A stretch of 64,000 nucleotides of DNA from Laetiporus sulphureus 93-53 (GCF_001632365.1 NW_024468512.1:1034355-1098354); one strand, 5' to 3'. Counted from the stretch's first letter, positions 10,409 to 22,557 are shown. Numbers and translations: made by a program. The notes: generated from the letters alone by a model not told the origin.

Positions 10409-11791
10409 TCATTTCTCCACGTTCCATTGCTCGCCATTGCACAGCACTGTCCACTGTCCACCGCGCCCTGCGTCTGCCTCAAGAAGCTTCTTGTACTCTT
10501 CCATCTCCTCCAACGAAATCTTGAACCCACCACAGACTATGAAGACCGCCGTTCTCGGCGTCGCCGTTGACGGCCGCGGTAAAAGCTTGTTGAATAAATC
10601 CGATTTGTATGCAGGGGTGAGCGTGGCCGAGCAAGCAAGCTCCGCCAGCATCTTGTGCTCTTCTGTCAGGGCGAATAGTACATCGGACGTTCAGTTTCAC
10701 ATGCGCAGACGAGGCTCGGTTGATCTGTTACACACCTGCAAAGAGAAGTGCAGCTTGCATAATCATCTCGTCAGGCACGCACACGCTTTCGACACCTCCG
10801 CTTCTCTCCAGTGCCATCTTCACGACTGCAGCCGCGGGAGAGGAAGCTCCGAGAGAAGTGGCTCGGGAAGTCAGCTTGGATAGGTGAGCTACTTCCACGT
10901 TGTGAATGCCATTATGCTCTACGCGGGTGTCTTCCGGAAGAGTGCTGGATACCGGCCATGCTCCAGCGTTGGCAGCGAGCGACTGGTAAAAGCAGTTGGA
11001 GCCGGTTGGCTCCAATGCGACGAGGAGCACTGCACATGGTTGAGTTCCGAAGTGGAACACTCGCGGAACGCACGCTCACCGTCATCCCATCCAATAGATT
11101 TGCAGCCGTACATTATGCCTCCGGCCAGCCCTCCTCCGCCGACGCTGCAGAAGACAGCATCGGGCTTGGTTCCCGCTGGGAGCTGGCGGGCGATCTCTGC
11201 AATCATCGATCCGTGGCCTGCCCACACTAGGGGGTCGTCGTACGGCGGCACCATCACCCTGTTATCGAACGATGAGCTTCTCTGTTTGACCAACCAGGTG
11301 ATAGCTGTACATACGCATTTGTATTCAATTTGACAGCTTCCTCAGCCTTCCTGCGGGCGTGCAGGTAACACGTGCCTACAGAAACAACCTCCGCCCCTTC
11401 TCGCCGCAAGAACTCGATCGTAGATGTGCTGACGCCTTCATGCAGATACACCGTGCATCGCACCCCCAGCCGTTTGCTCACGCAAGCGACAGCGAGGCCT
11501 GCATTTCCGCTGGACGCGGCGATGAGGTGGATGCCGTGGCCGTGCTTTCGGACCGCGTCTTGGATGAAGTAGGATATACCGCGGTACTTGAAGGATTGCG
11601 ATGGTTGGAGGGTCTGTGCGATACAAGAATAATCGTGATATTTCCTGGGTTCGAAGAAGTCATTGGACTGCGCAGTTGCTCACCTCTAGCTTTAGATAGG
11701 CGTTACATCCCAGCCTCGCGGATATGTGCGGAGAGTGCACCAGAGGCGTTTCGAGCCAGAGCTTTTCAGGGTCTCTGTCTGCATCGGCCAT
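10409..11791 (-). CDS. CHA1: L-serine/threonine dehydratase, tandem copy 1
   Basis: Five exons: 11791-11684, 11613-11315, 11258-11080, 11029-10736, 10662-10409; 377 residues. A fold-type II PLP enzyme of the CHA1 catabolic serine/threonine dehydratase family, deaminating L-serine to pyruvate and L-threonine to 2-oxobutyrate. Visible marks: LWLETPLVHSPHISARLGCN, the PLP lysine in PSQSFKYRGISYF (near residue 45), AASSGNAGLAVAC, and the glycine loop CSVGGGGLAGG (near 176-179) that holds the PLP phosphate. In the following segment this copy reads VLLVALEPTGSNCF where copy 2 has VSFIAVETTGSNCF. No N-terminal targeting peptide or C-terminal ACT domain, so a cytosolic enzyme without allosteric domain. 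All exon lengths are identical to copy 2. Confidence 0.93.
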
Positions 11792-12173
11792 GACTTAGCA
11801 GCCGCTTTCTGTCTCGTTCGCTCTTGACGTATGATGGTTCTGTTAATGCTACGAGTCATCAGGATCGGCCATCACACGTAAGCATCCCGCTTCTGGTCGC
11901 TCCGTTGAACTCTCGCTTGGATAGACATCGGAAGCCCGAGGAGTCGGACTTTGAGGACCCCCGAATGGGCACAGGTTTCATGCGTGCACCGTCCTAAATA
12001 TTTAATTAACTGCATCAATAGATCTATTCAATATATCACGATTGCGTGGAATTATTATGTTCCAACCCCTCGATATTAACTCGACGGCACAGAGCGAAAT
12101 CCACAGACCCGCAGATTACACATACGTCTTTCCCCGTCCCATGCAAAAGCCAACCATGCCGCGACTTGCGTGC
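11792..12173. other. Intergenic stretch between the two dehydratase genes
   Basis: 382 nt: the promoter of copy 1 and the 3' end of copy 2. No gene seen. Confidence 0.6.
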
Positions 12174-13542
12174 TTATATCTTCTCGACATCCCATTGCTC
12201 GCCATTGCACAGCACCTTCCACGATCCGCCTTGCTTCACCTCACTTTCGACAACTCTGGAGTAGCCTTCCATCTCCTCCGGCGATATTTTGAATCCGCCG
12301 CACACGATGAAGACTACTGTCCGTGGAATTGTGGATGACGTCGGTACTAGTTTATTGAAGAGGTCCGGTTTGTATGCTGGAGCGAGGGTGGCTGAGCAGG
12401 CGAGTTCCACCAGGAACTTGTGCTCCTCTATGAGTATACGAGGATGAGCGGGCCTTAATCGCGCAGAAAAGATGCTGCACAGACCCGCAAAGAGAGCTGC
12501 AGCTTGCATAGTCATCTCGTCAGGAACACACACGCTCTTGATGCGACCCTTCCTCTCCAACGCCATCTTCACGATGCCCGCTGCGGGCGAGGACGCCCCA
12601 AGCGAGCTTGCGCGAGACGAAAGTGTAGATAGGTGGGCGACCTTCACGTCATATGCTGCATCGTGCTCTACTCTGACGCCCTCTGGAGGAGTACTGGTCA
12701 TTGGAAACACTCCAGGATTGACCGCGAGCGACTGATAGAAGCAGTTGGAGCCGGTTGTCTCGACGGCGATGAATGATACTTTGATCTCGCATTCAGCCTT
12801 ATGTAAGGCGTATGTAGCAGCACGCGCTCACCATCAGCCCATCCGATAGATTTGCAGCCATGCATAACGCCGCCAGCCAGTCCACCTCCACCGACGCTGC
12901 ACACGATGGCATCCGGTTTGGTCCCTGGCGGGAGCTGGCGCGATATCTCCGGTATCATCGATCCATGGCCCTCCCAGAGGAGATATTCGTCGTATGCCGG
13001 TACCATCACGCTGTGAGTGTACAAGTAGCTGCATCAGAATGCTATCCGTATACAGTGTCGTGTACAGTGTGAGCCGTACGCATTCGGGTCCGCTTTGACA
13101 ACCTCCTCTGCCTTCCTCAGGGCTTGCAAGTAGAACTTACCCACTGTGACAATTTCGGCACCCTCTCTTTTCATGAACTGGATCGTCGAGGCGCCGACGC
13201 CCTCGGGGAGATACACCGTGCAGCGCAGCCCGAGGGCCTTGCTCGCACATGCCGCGGCGAGGCCTGCGTTCCCCCCGGACGCGATGACCAGATGCACTTC
13301 TGGACCATGCTGTCGGAGTGCATCTTGAATAAAGTAGGAAATGCCGCGATATTTGAATGACTGGGACGGCTGGAGATTCTGCGTGATACAGATGACATGT
13401 GTGGTCCGGCGGGTGCATAAGCTGCTCAGCGTACCTCGAGCTTGAGGTAGGCGTTGCAGCCGAGCCTGGCGGATATGTGCGACGAGTATAGGAGGGGTGT
13501 CTCGAGCCAAAGCTTGTGCGGGTCGACGTCTGCGGTGGACAT
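12174..13542 (-). CDS. CHA1: L-serine/threonine dehydratase, tandem copy 2
   Basis: Five exons: 13542-13435, 13378-13080, 13010-12832, 12778-12485, 12427-12174; 377 residues. Same family and reaction as the downstream copy, with the PLP lysine in PSQSFKYRGISYF, IASGGNAGLAAAC and CSVGGGGLAGG. Each exon has the same length as in copy 1 (108, 299, 179, 294, 254 nt) and every intron has the same position and phase, so the pair arose by tandem duplication without later structural change. Introns differ in sequence and length. This copy keeps VETTGSNCF, closer to the family consensus. Its start lies 290 nt from the divergent GH31 gene, which may share regulatory elements. Whether the two copies differ in substrate cannot be told from sequence. 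Confidence 0.93.
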
Positions 13543-13784
13543 AATCGCTGTGCAGTGTGCAATGGCGCGACGGGTCGGGGCGCGAGTCATTTAGATGACA
13601 CGTGACCCCGACACGCTTGCCGAGGAAACTCCGGGCATGATGGGTGAGTGGGAGATGCGTTCGCCCAATCCGCCTTGAGCTCTAACGCTGTCGGTTCTTT
13701 TGCTCCTGCGCATGTTCTCTCCCCGTCTAGAGCATCCATGTGGTCGTCGTCGCCGGCCAGCGCGGTCCGCCCCATCCACCCACC

Positions 13785-13791
13785 TATATAT
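13785..13791 (+). promoter_or_regulatory. TATA box of the GH31 gene
   Basis: TATATAT in CACCTATATATCCTCC, 42 nt before the ATG at 13833; the 5' leader must be short. Confidence 0.5.
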
Positions 13792-13832
13792 CCTCCTCGC
13801 ATCCTCTCCCCGCCCGGCCCATAGCACCAGAC

Positions 13833-16800
13833 ATGCGCTTCAACGACGGTTTCTGGCACTTGAAGGGTGGCGTCAAGGCACACTACGGCCTCCAGGTCGT
13901 CCAAGCCACTCCGGACGGCGATGGGTACAATCTGCACGTCTCTACCAAGATGATCCGCCACCGTGGAGACACGCTTGCTGGTGTGTATATATAGGTTCAT
14001 CTCTTTCATCGGCACACGCCGCTTACACAGCCGTAGGACCCGTGTTGAGCATCCGTGTACACTCCCCAACCGAAGGCGTGATTGGCCTTAGGATCGACCA
14101 CTTCAAGCACACCGAGCCGACCCCGAACTTCCAGCTGTTCCCCGACGATCCTCCCATCCCCTCAGCTTTGCTTTCCAAAGGCGAAGTCTCCTGGTCATTG
14201 ACCAGTGGAGATCTTACTGCCGAAGTCACAGAAAACCCATACACTGTCACTTTTCGTTCACCGACCCGCACACTCACTACCGCAGGGTACAAGCACCAGG
14301 CGATCTACGATGTGCCGTACAAGTGGACCTTGAGAAGTGCATCCAACGGATCGTGTCTCGCGACAGACACCAGCTCGAACCCACAACCAGAGCCGGTACC
14401 GGAAGTCGTTCGGTACGTCCACTCCGAGCTGAACCTATCCCCGGGCGAGCTCGTGTATGGGCTCGGCGAGCAGTTCGGTGCTTTCGTGAAAAATGGTTTG
14501 CTCGTCTAAACGGTGACGTCAGGCTGAGAAGCCTAATACATCTCATGGCAGGCCAGAGCATCAGTATTTGGAACCAGGACGGTGGTACGTCCAGCGAACA
14601 AGCATATAAGTGTGTGCCTTTCTACATTACGAATCGAAATTACGGCGTCTTCATCAACCATCCTGGCGAGGTCGAAGTCGAGATCGGTAGCGAGAAGGTC
14701 AGCAGGGTTGGCGTGAGCGTCGCCGGCGAGACCCTCGAATACTTCATCATCTACGGCGCCACGCCCTTGGAGGTGAGCCCTCTCCGCCGCCTATGGCCTT
14801 TGAGTGATTATGAAATGCCGCGCGCAGATCCTCGAACGCTATACTCGTATGACAGGCCGTCCAGCGTGAGTGCCAGGAACAGTCTCGTGTTATTGCCAGC
14901 GAGAGGTGACGGTCGATCGCGTTCTGTAGCTTGCTCCCCACGTGGACATTCGGGCTCTGGCTCTCGACCTCGTTCCTGACTTCCTACGACGAGAAGACCG
15001 TATCGGGCTTTTTACAGGGCATGCAGGATCGACATTGCCCCGTACGGGTCTTCCACCTTGATTGCTTCTGGATGAAGCAGTATGAATGGTGCGTGCTGAG
15101 CAGCTGTCCGACTATATGCTTGGAAATAGACCCATCGGTGGGTACCTAAATTGAGCAGGTGTTCTTTTACCTTCGACCCGGACAATTTCCCCAATCCGAA
15201 GGCTTATTTGTCCGAGATCAAGCGCAAGTACGGCGTGAAGATTTGCGTGTGGAGTATGTCTGTTTTTATCTAACTCTTTCCGTTCCTGTCATTCTGACCG
15301 GCAAATCTAGTCAATCCGTACATTTCCCAGCTATCGCCTATCTTCCAGGAAGCGGTGAAGGAGTCGTACCTGATCAAGCGAAAAGACGGCACGCCCTGGC
15401 AGTACGTGCTCACCCCAAATGATCTTCCGCCGGATCTTCTAGCTAATTGTTCCATTGTCCATTCGCAGATGGGACCTATGGCAGCCTGGCCTTGGCGTCG
15501 TGGATGTCACCAACCCGAAAGCACGGGAATGGTACCAAAGCAAGCTGGAGGCCCTCATGGATCTTGGCGTGGACACGTTCAAAGTAAGTCTTCGGCACCG
15601 CATATATTCCCTTCTAACTCTGATATGTCTCACAACTGCAAAGACGGACTTCGGCGAGCGCATCCCACATGCATCAGTCGCCTTCCATGATGGCTCCGAC
15701 CCGATGCGTATGCATAACGCATATGCCGTGATCTACAATAAGCTGGTGTTCGAGGTGATCGAGCGGCGCTTCGGGAAGGGTGAGGCAGTCGTTTTCGCGC
15801 GGTCTGCGAGCGCAGGTGGACAGAGGTGTGTACTCGTTACAAGTAAATGCAAGTTCCTGGCTGAGGCAGCACTGCCAGGTTCCCAGTGGTGAGTAGATCA
15901 CAGGAGTTCTCCCACATGAGGACAGCTCGAGCTGAGGATCGCGTCAGCACTGGGGAGGAGATTGCGAATCGACGTTTGAGGCGATGGCAGAGACGATCCG
16001 AGGAAACTTGAGTCTCACCGCTTCCGGATTTGCTTTCGCATCGCATGACATCGGAGGCTTTGAGGTGCGAATACGCCACACGGAACCTCTGGAATCCATT
16101 GCACTGACCGTGTTCTCCAGGGACATCCGCCTCCGGAAATCTATCATCGTTGGGTTGCGTTCGGACTATTTTCATCGCATTCCAGACTGCACGGTTCGAT
16201 GTCCTACCGTGTTCCTTGGCACTATGGCGAGGAGGCGGCCGCATACATGGCGCGCTTCCTGGATGCGAAGCATAGGCTCATGCCATACTTGTACAACCTG
16301 GTGTGTTCACCTTCATCCACAACGCATATTTCAGCTCATCAGAGGATGACTCTTCAGGCGCTTAAAGCACGAACACACGGGCATCCTCTCCAGCGCGCCA
16401 TGTTCATCGAGTTTCTGAACGACCGGACCACACATCATCTCGATCAGCAGTACATGCTCGGCCCATCCCTGCTGGTAGCACCTGTATTCGTTCCGCAAGG
16501 CGAAGACTCAGAGTACTACCTCCCAGCAGGGCGCTGGACTTCCTTCTTCCACCCACAGCGCGTGCTCGACGGCCCACGTTGGGTTCAAGAGGCTGTCCCG
16601 ATAGATGAAATTCCCGTGTGGGTGCGCCCCGGCACGGTGCTGTGTCTCGGGCCGCAGGGCATCGGCCGCCCCGACTATGACTACGCGGAAAAGTTGGATG
16701 TGCAGGTGTACGAACTGGCGGAGGGACAGACCGTGCAGGTGGACGTGCCGGCGGGAAATGGGATGAAGATCGCGGGAACAGTGAGGGGAGAGAGGAGAAC

Positions 16801-16927
16801 GGGGGAGGTTGTGGTGAATGTTGTAGCTGGATCGCTGGCGCTGACGAGTGTCAGTGTATTCCTGGGCGGGCAGGAGCGCAGGCTTAACGTCGACGAGGGG
16901 CAGACGCAGATATCGCTGAAGCTCTAG
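13833..16927 (+). CDS. GH31 alpha-xylosidase / alpha-glucosidase, intracellular
   Basis: Thirteen exons: 13833-13980, 14031-14495, 14552-14772, 14828-14865, 14930-15088, 15159-15253, 15311-15401, 15469-15583, 15644-15825, 15879-15888, 15948-16064, 16121-16300, 16358-16927; 796 residues, all phases consistent. Glycoside hydrolase family 31, retaining, releasing alpha-xylose or alpha-glucose from oligosaccharide non-reducing ends. Marks: [40 protein letters not shown], the nucleophile Asp in FKTDFGERI (near 446), [18 protein letters not shown] with the acid/base Asp (near 513), and [17 protein letters not shown] and HWGGD fit the bacterial YicI-like alpha-xylosidase branch better than maltase-type GH31. 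No signal peptide, so substrates must be imported or intracellular. Exon 10 is only 10 nt yet encodes part of the conserved RFPVHWGGD. Confidence 0.93.
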
Positions 16928-17362
16928 AACGGCGCTGCATACAGATGGGTTAGATATTCCCAACGAAAAGCACGAGGAGGATTGCATGACCAGCAAACAT
17001 GAGATCTGCTCCGTGTAGGATGTACTACAACCTGGATCAAGTGAACCAACGATACCCCTACCGCTGTCACCAGTCAGTCTCTTGACTACGCATAATAGCA
17101 TTGACGGATACCACATGCCGATGCTGCAAGAGCGGAAATTTATGATGTAACAATCAAAAGGAGGGGTGTTTTAGGCAAGATGGACACTACACACCCGCAA
17201 CACGGAAGTGATACGGGCATACATAGACGCACGTATACCCCGCCGAACAATATGTGATCGGCAGAGCCTTCCTGTATGCGACAGCATAGACAACATGAGT
17301 GGGGGATCCGGCGATCAAAGCTGGCCTACTGGACAAAGATCGAGCATGACCAAAAGGGGACG
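16928..17362. other. Intergenic stretch GH31-CMC2 (convergent)
   Basis: 435 nt holding the two 3' regions. No gene seen. Confidence 0.6.
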
Positions 17363-17734
17363 CTACTGCTCCTCGTTCAGATCCTTCCAGACTTGCTCGA
17401 CTTTCTGTCGTTTGATCTTCGCCTGCTCTCGGTTTTTGGCGGAACGATCAACACGCTGAACCGTCCCAAACTCAACGAACGTCGTTCTGCCAGGTCAATC
17501 GTACGCCCGAGCTTACCTCCTGTCTGAAGCACATGTTCATATTATGCTTAACACCATTGCATCCACCTGTCCACTTCTTCCAACCATCAGCATGGCATGC
17601 ATTGAGCGCATCTATAAATTCTTTGCATGCTGTAAGCAAATGCGGTGGCATGAGAGATTAGGCGCATGTATGTTGTAAGCACAGCGATGGGTCTCACTGC
17701 TTCCCCTGTCAGTCTTCTGCAAAGGAGGATGCAT
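17363..17734 (-). CDS. CMC2: CMC2-like twin CX9C mitochondrial protein
   Basis: Three exons (17734-17698, 17629-17517, 17455-17363) give 80 residues starting MHPPLQKTDRGS. Two CX9C motifs are exact: C-KEFIDALNA-C and C-NGVKHNMNM-C, the coiled-coil-helix fold oxidised by Mia40 in the intermembrane space. The MHP start, the FRQERVDRSAKNREQ stretch after the second motif and the length match CMC2, needed for cytochrome c oxidase biogenesis. The acceptor GGTTCAG at 17456 was chosen because it keeps phase with the cysteine exon; a nearer CAG gives an immediate stop. Too small and too spliced to appear as a normal open frame. Divergent from transketolase, 244 nt apart. Confidence 0.88.
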
Positions 17735-17924
17735 TTTGCCGCTGTGACAGCCTCTGGTGGTGTAAGCACTGAGTCAATGAGCCGCACTGGCGACGGGCTG
17801 TAGGCTGCAAGTAACCAAAGAAGGAGAATCCCGGACCAACGGGTGAGAAGTGGCGGAGGAGATGGGCGACGATGAGAAATGTGCGATTACGATCGTCTGC
17901 AAATGCTCACGTGCCCTGTCGCGC

Positions 17925-17931
17925 TATATAT
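17925..17931 (+). promoter_or_regulatory. TATA box of transketolase gene
   Basis: TATATAT in GCGCTATATATTCCCC, 48 nt before the ATG at 17979. Confidence 0.5.
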
Positions 17932-17978
17932 TCCCCACTCCCCCGACACCGGCTCGCGTATTCCTCTCACACCCAGCC

Positions 17979-20805
17979 ATGCCCAAGTTCGTAAAGGAGC
18001 CCACGGACGATATATGCATTGCCACCATCCGCGCTCTGGCCGCAGATGTTGTAGGCAAGGCCAACTCTGGCCACCCAGGTACGTGCTGTACGCATCTAAA
18101 CAGTCTACAGTCACTAATGGATACCCATTCATAGGTGCTCCCATGGGCATGGCTCCAGTCGCACACGTCTTGTACTCAAGGTGCGCACTGTCAGCTAGCT
18201 CATAGTCCGACGTCGTCTTGACCAACGGTTACAGATTCTTCAATGCTAACCCCAAGGACTCGAAGTGGTACAACCGCGATCGCTTTGTGCTGTCCAACGG
18301 GTGAGCGGCTGGACAATGTATTTAGCGCGGCTTCGCTTATAATTGTCACCCTCGTTCATAGACATGCGTAAGTTGCTCAATACCACCACTTACCCACAAT
18401 TTGTTGAGTCTCTGGATAGTTGCGCACTTCAGTACATCCTGCTTCATCTGCTTGGATACAAGCTTTCCATAGATGATCTCAAAGCTTTCCGTCAAGTCGA
18501 CTCCTTGACTCCCGGTCACCCCGAGGCCGGGCACACGGACGGTATTGAGGTCACGACCGGCCCTCTCGGCCAAGGTTTTGCGAATGGTGTCGGTCTGGGT
18601 ATCGCTCAGGCACACATGGCTGCTGTTTTCAACAAGGAGGGGTTCGAACTCATTAACAACTACACTTATGGTGAGCTGCCAATATCAGGTAGCATGAAGC
18701 TTGCCAGCTGACGGACTGCAGTCACCGCTGGTGACGGATGTTTAATGGAGGGTGTCGCGAGCGAGGCTGCTAGTCTTGCCGGACATCTCCAGCTTGGCAA
18801 CCTGATTTATGTGGGTGCCCAACTCAAGAGAACTTCCCTCATGCATGTCTGATTCTGTGCGGACACCAGTTCTACGACGACAACCGTAAGACGTTTCTGC
18901 GCTCTGTTGCCAGAGATGGCTGACATTCCTTGCAGACATCTCCATTGATGGTGACACTGCTGTCGCCTTCACGGAGAATGTGGAACAGCGCTTCCTCGCC
19001 TATGGTTGGCAGGTACTCCACGTCAACGATGGTGACAAGTAAGTGTTGATGTAGCCGCACGTGGCCATAACCGAGTAGTCGGCCTCATGCATAACCTAGG
19101 GACCTTGAGGGCATCTACAATGCCATTGTCGAGGCACAGAAGGAGAAAAACAAGCCGACCCTCATCCGCTTGAGGACGACTATTGGCTACGGTTCTAAGG
19201 TTCAGGGCACGCACGGCGTCCACGGTACTCGTACGTTGATTCATTCGTCCTTCGCCATGCCAGACGCTGAATATTCCAACAATAGCGCTTAAGGCGGATG
19301 ATATCAGGGCGCTGAAGACCAAGTTCGGTCTTCCTGCCGATCAGAGTTTCTACGTCCCTAAGCAGACGTACGAGATCTACGGCAAGATCGCTGCACGCGG
19401 TGCTGCTCTCGAGGAGAAGTGGAATGCCCTACTCGCCTCCTACGGCCAGAAGTACCCAGCGGAGTATGCAGAGCTTATGCGCCGCATTTCGGGCAAGCTT
19501 CCGGACGGCTGGGAGAAGGCGCTGCCGACCTACACTGCGGCAGACGCTGCACAGGCTTCCCGCAAGCTGTCCGAGATCGTGCTGACGGCCATCACGCCCA
19601 AGCTTCCAGAACTTATGGGCGGCTCTGCTGATCTTACAGGCAGTAACCTCACCAGGACGAAGGCGATGACTGACTTCCAACCCGAGAGCACCGGGCTTGG
19701 TAACTACAAGGGCACTTATATCCGTTTCGGTGTTCGTGAGCATGGAATGGGCGCGATTGCCAACGGTATGCACGCATACGGTGGTATCATTCCGTTCGTC
19801 GCTACGTTCTTGGTAAGTGTATTCGGCATTGCTCTTGTACTTGAATGCCGACAAAACGTTGCAGAACTTCGTTTCCTATGCTGCTGGTGCGGTGAGGTTG
19901 TCCGCTCTCAGCAAGCACCAGGTCATCTGGATCGGTAAGTACGGCATGCCTGGCTTTCCGGTGCTCTCACTCACAAGCCTCTAGCGACTCACGACTCCAT
20001 TGGTCTCGGTGAGGATGGCCCGACACACCAGCCGATCGAGACTGCTGCTCACTTCCGTGCGATGCCGAACCTCGATTTCTGGCGTCCCGCGGACGGCAAC
20101 GAGACCTCCGCCGCATACTACAGCGCGCTGCAGCGCAGGCACACACCTTCCATCCTCTCGCTGTCGCGACAGAACCTGCCCAATCTCGAGACATCATCCA
20201 TCGAGAAGGCGCTGAAAGGAGGCTATGTTGTGCACGAGGTGGAGAACGAGGACATCACTATTGTCAGCTGTGGTAGCGAGGTCAGCATTGCGCTGGAGGC
20301 GGTCGCGCAGCTCAAGTCCGAGGGCGTCAAGGCTCGCGTTGTCAGCCTACCGTGCTGGTCGATATTCGACTCGCAGCCTGAGGAGTACAAGTTGAGCGTG
20401 CTCAGGAGTGGTGCACCCATCTTCGCGGTTGAGGCTCTTTCTGTAAGTGCTGGGCGGAGAGCCGTATAACCAGTTACCTGAAATCGCTCTCCTTAGACCT
20501 TCGGATGGCAGAAGTACAGCCACGAGGTATGTGCCAGGTTATCTCAGTATCCGGAACCGAAAAAGGCTCATCAGCATGGTAGCAATTTGGCCTGTTCGGC
20601 TGGGGTGCGTCTGGTCCGTACAAGAAGGTGTACGAGAAGTTCGGCCTCACTGGTCCCAGTGAGTACCCGTAACGTAATAGAGCTAACATCGGTGACTGAT
20701 CTGCGATTTTTAGACATTGCCTCGCTAAGCAAGAAGATTGTTGCCTTCTACAAGCAGAAGGGTGGCGAAGTCGTCTCGCCTTTGGTCAAGGCACTCCATT
20801 TCTGA
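17979..20805 (+). CDS. TKL1: Transketolase
   Basis: Fifteen exons: 17979-18078, 18135-18180, 18235-18300, 18362-18367, 18420-18670, 18722-18810, 18870-18885, 18936-19038, 19100-19230, 19286-19812, 19865-19934, 19985-20442, 20497-20526, 20583-20658, 20714-20805; 686 residues, the usual length. Thiamine diphosphate enzyme moving two-carbon units in the non-oxidative pentose phosphate pathway, cytosolic. Marks: [20 protein letters not shown], the cofactor-loop [30 protein letters not shown], the ThDP motif AGDGCLMEG (near 160-167), the catalytic Glu in FGVREHGMG (near 421) and [16 protein letters not shown]. Exon 4 is a 6-nt microexon supplying the conserved His (near 72) of SNGHA; skipping it keeps frame but loses that residue. 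Exon 7 is only 16 nt. Confidence 0.97.
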
Positions 20806-21058
20806 TCGCTGACATATCATGGATGAATGATCGTTGGATTTGAAGCGCGAAGGACGAAGTCGTATTCAGATTGTAACATTGCGATAGAGATCCTGCACTC
20901 ATAGAGAATGCATGTGTACTGAACCTGCACGGTGTCACCATGATTCGCCCTGATAGTCTCGGAAAGTCAGAGAGTCGGACTGCATTATCAATTTCCCAGG
21001 TAGTGCGAGACGACACGAGACCTCTGGAGGTAGTTGGCGAGTACCATCATGTCCAAGT

Positions 21059-21622
21059 TTATTTCTTCACAGGAACCATGCTGTCCCAGGCTTTCCTCTC
21101 CAATTCATCATTCTCCACTGCCTCAACGATGGGGGCCAGGTAGCGAACATCCTGCATATCAACAGTATATAAAAAAGGGGACTTGTCGGCGATGGAAAGT
21201 GACGAACCTCGGAGGGCTTTGTCCATTGATCTTTCGGGAGGACGTCGTGGAGCACGCTACATTGCGATGCTCTCTTCAACCGGTATTGACGGTCATACGC
21301 TTCGCGAGGAGTCAGACGCGAAAGAGCCTATTGCGCACGCGTTAGGTCGACTGGAGCGCTTCAGATGCGTCTTTCATGCTTACCTTCTGGACATCATCAC
21401 GTTCCTCGGGGACTAAACGAAAGCAAAACCCCAGTTGGAATCTGTTTGACATGCCGGCTGATGCAAACGGGACGTACTCAGGTCATCGTATTTGTAGCCG
21501 ACCTTCCTGTACCCGGAGAAGTCGGCGTACCAGTCGGCAAATGGCTTGATCAAGCGGTAGAGCGACCTGTTCCTGCGGACGACAGGCGCGAGAGAGGGAC
21601 CGAGGGGACCTAGGATGGTCAT
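21059..21622 (-). CDS. QCR7: Cytochrome bc1 complex subunit 7 (14 kDa)
   Basis: Four exons (21622-21478, 21412-21384, 21327-21208, 21151-21059) give 128 residues, matching the ~127 residues of yeast Qcr7. It is a matrix-side structural subunit of respiratory complex III. Marks: YRLIKPFADWYADFSGYRKV, YKYDDLIPEERDDVQKALSR, AYDRQYRLKRASQCSVLHDV, LPKDQWTKPSEDVRYLAPIV and a short charged tail ending VPVKK. The 29-nt second exon carries IPEERDDVQK. No cleavable leader is expected in this family and none is seen. Divergent from nucleoside diphosphate kinase across 236 nt, and convergent with transketolase. Confidence 0.92.
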
Positions 21623-21772
21623 GGCGGCGAGTGTTGTCTAACGTCTAACTAAAACGTGCGCTTTGGCTCGCTGCAGCGCTGCCGTTGACGAAACTGCCCG
21701 AAACGAGTTTGGCCTTGTTTGCGATCGTGGCGGCAGCGTGTTCCTACCCGATTTGAAGAGATCCTCGCCTGC

Positions 21773-21779
21773 TATAAAA
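21773..21779 (+). promoter_or_regulatory. TATA box of nucleoside diphosphate kinase gene
   Basis: TATAAAA at 80 nt before the ATG at 21859, in the 236-nt region shared with QCR7. Confidence 0.55.
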
Positions 21780-21858
21780 TACGTATACCGAACTTCTTCG
21801 TCTATCCATCCATCTGTCCATCGCCCCGTCGTCTACAAGCCTCCAATCGCCGCCCAAC

Positions 21859-22557
21859 ATGTCTGTCAACGAGCGCACCTACATCATGGTTAAGGTAGGC
21901 GTGCATCGCGCGGACATCGGACGCGTCTGAGCATAGCTAACATCTCTTTAACGCAGCCCGACGGCGTCCAGCGGGGTCTCGTTGGCAACATCATCAGCCG
22001 CTTCGAGCAACGCGGCTTCAAGCTGATCGCCCTCAAGCTCGTCCACGCTACCCCAGAGCACCTCGAGAAGCGTGGGTGCATTTCATGCTGAGTGTAACGC
22101 TGGCGTACTGACAGCGCATGCTGGCTGCCAGACTACGCTGATCTCAAGGGCAAGCCGTTCTTCCCTGGCTTGATCAAGTACATGGCTTCCGGTCCTGTCG
22201 TTGCCATGGTCTGGCAGGGTCTTGATGCTGTAAAGACTGGCCGCGTTATGCTCGGCGCGACGAACCCTCTCGCGTCTGCGCCTGGTAAGCCCTGTGCTGC
22301 TATATGCGCGTCCTACTTGAAGCTGACTGTTTCCTTTCGTGCACAGGAACCATCCGTGGCGACTTTGCTCTCGCTGTTGGCCGCAACATCTGCCACGGTT
22401 CCGACGCGGTCGAGAGCGCAGAGAAGGAGATCGCCTTGTAAGTTCATGCACGTTCGTCGATCGATTCCGATGGTTGCTCACGTTTTTACCTCGCAGGTGG
22501 TTCCCCGAGGGCGTTGTCCAGTACACCAACGACAACGAGAAGTGGATCTTCGAGTAA
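21859..22557 (+). CDS. NDK1: Nucleoside diphosphate kinase
   Basis: Five exons: 21859-21894, 21957-22071, 22132-22284, 22347-22437, 22497-22557; 151 residues, the standard length. Transfers the gamma phosphate of ATP to other nucleoside diphosphates through a phospho-histidine. Marks: [72 protein letters not shown], the catalytic [16 protein letters not shown] with the active His at residue 118, and WIFE at the C-terminus. Nothing unusual. Confidence 0.97.
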
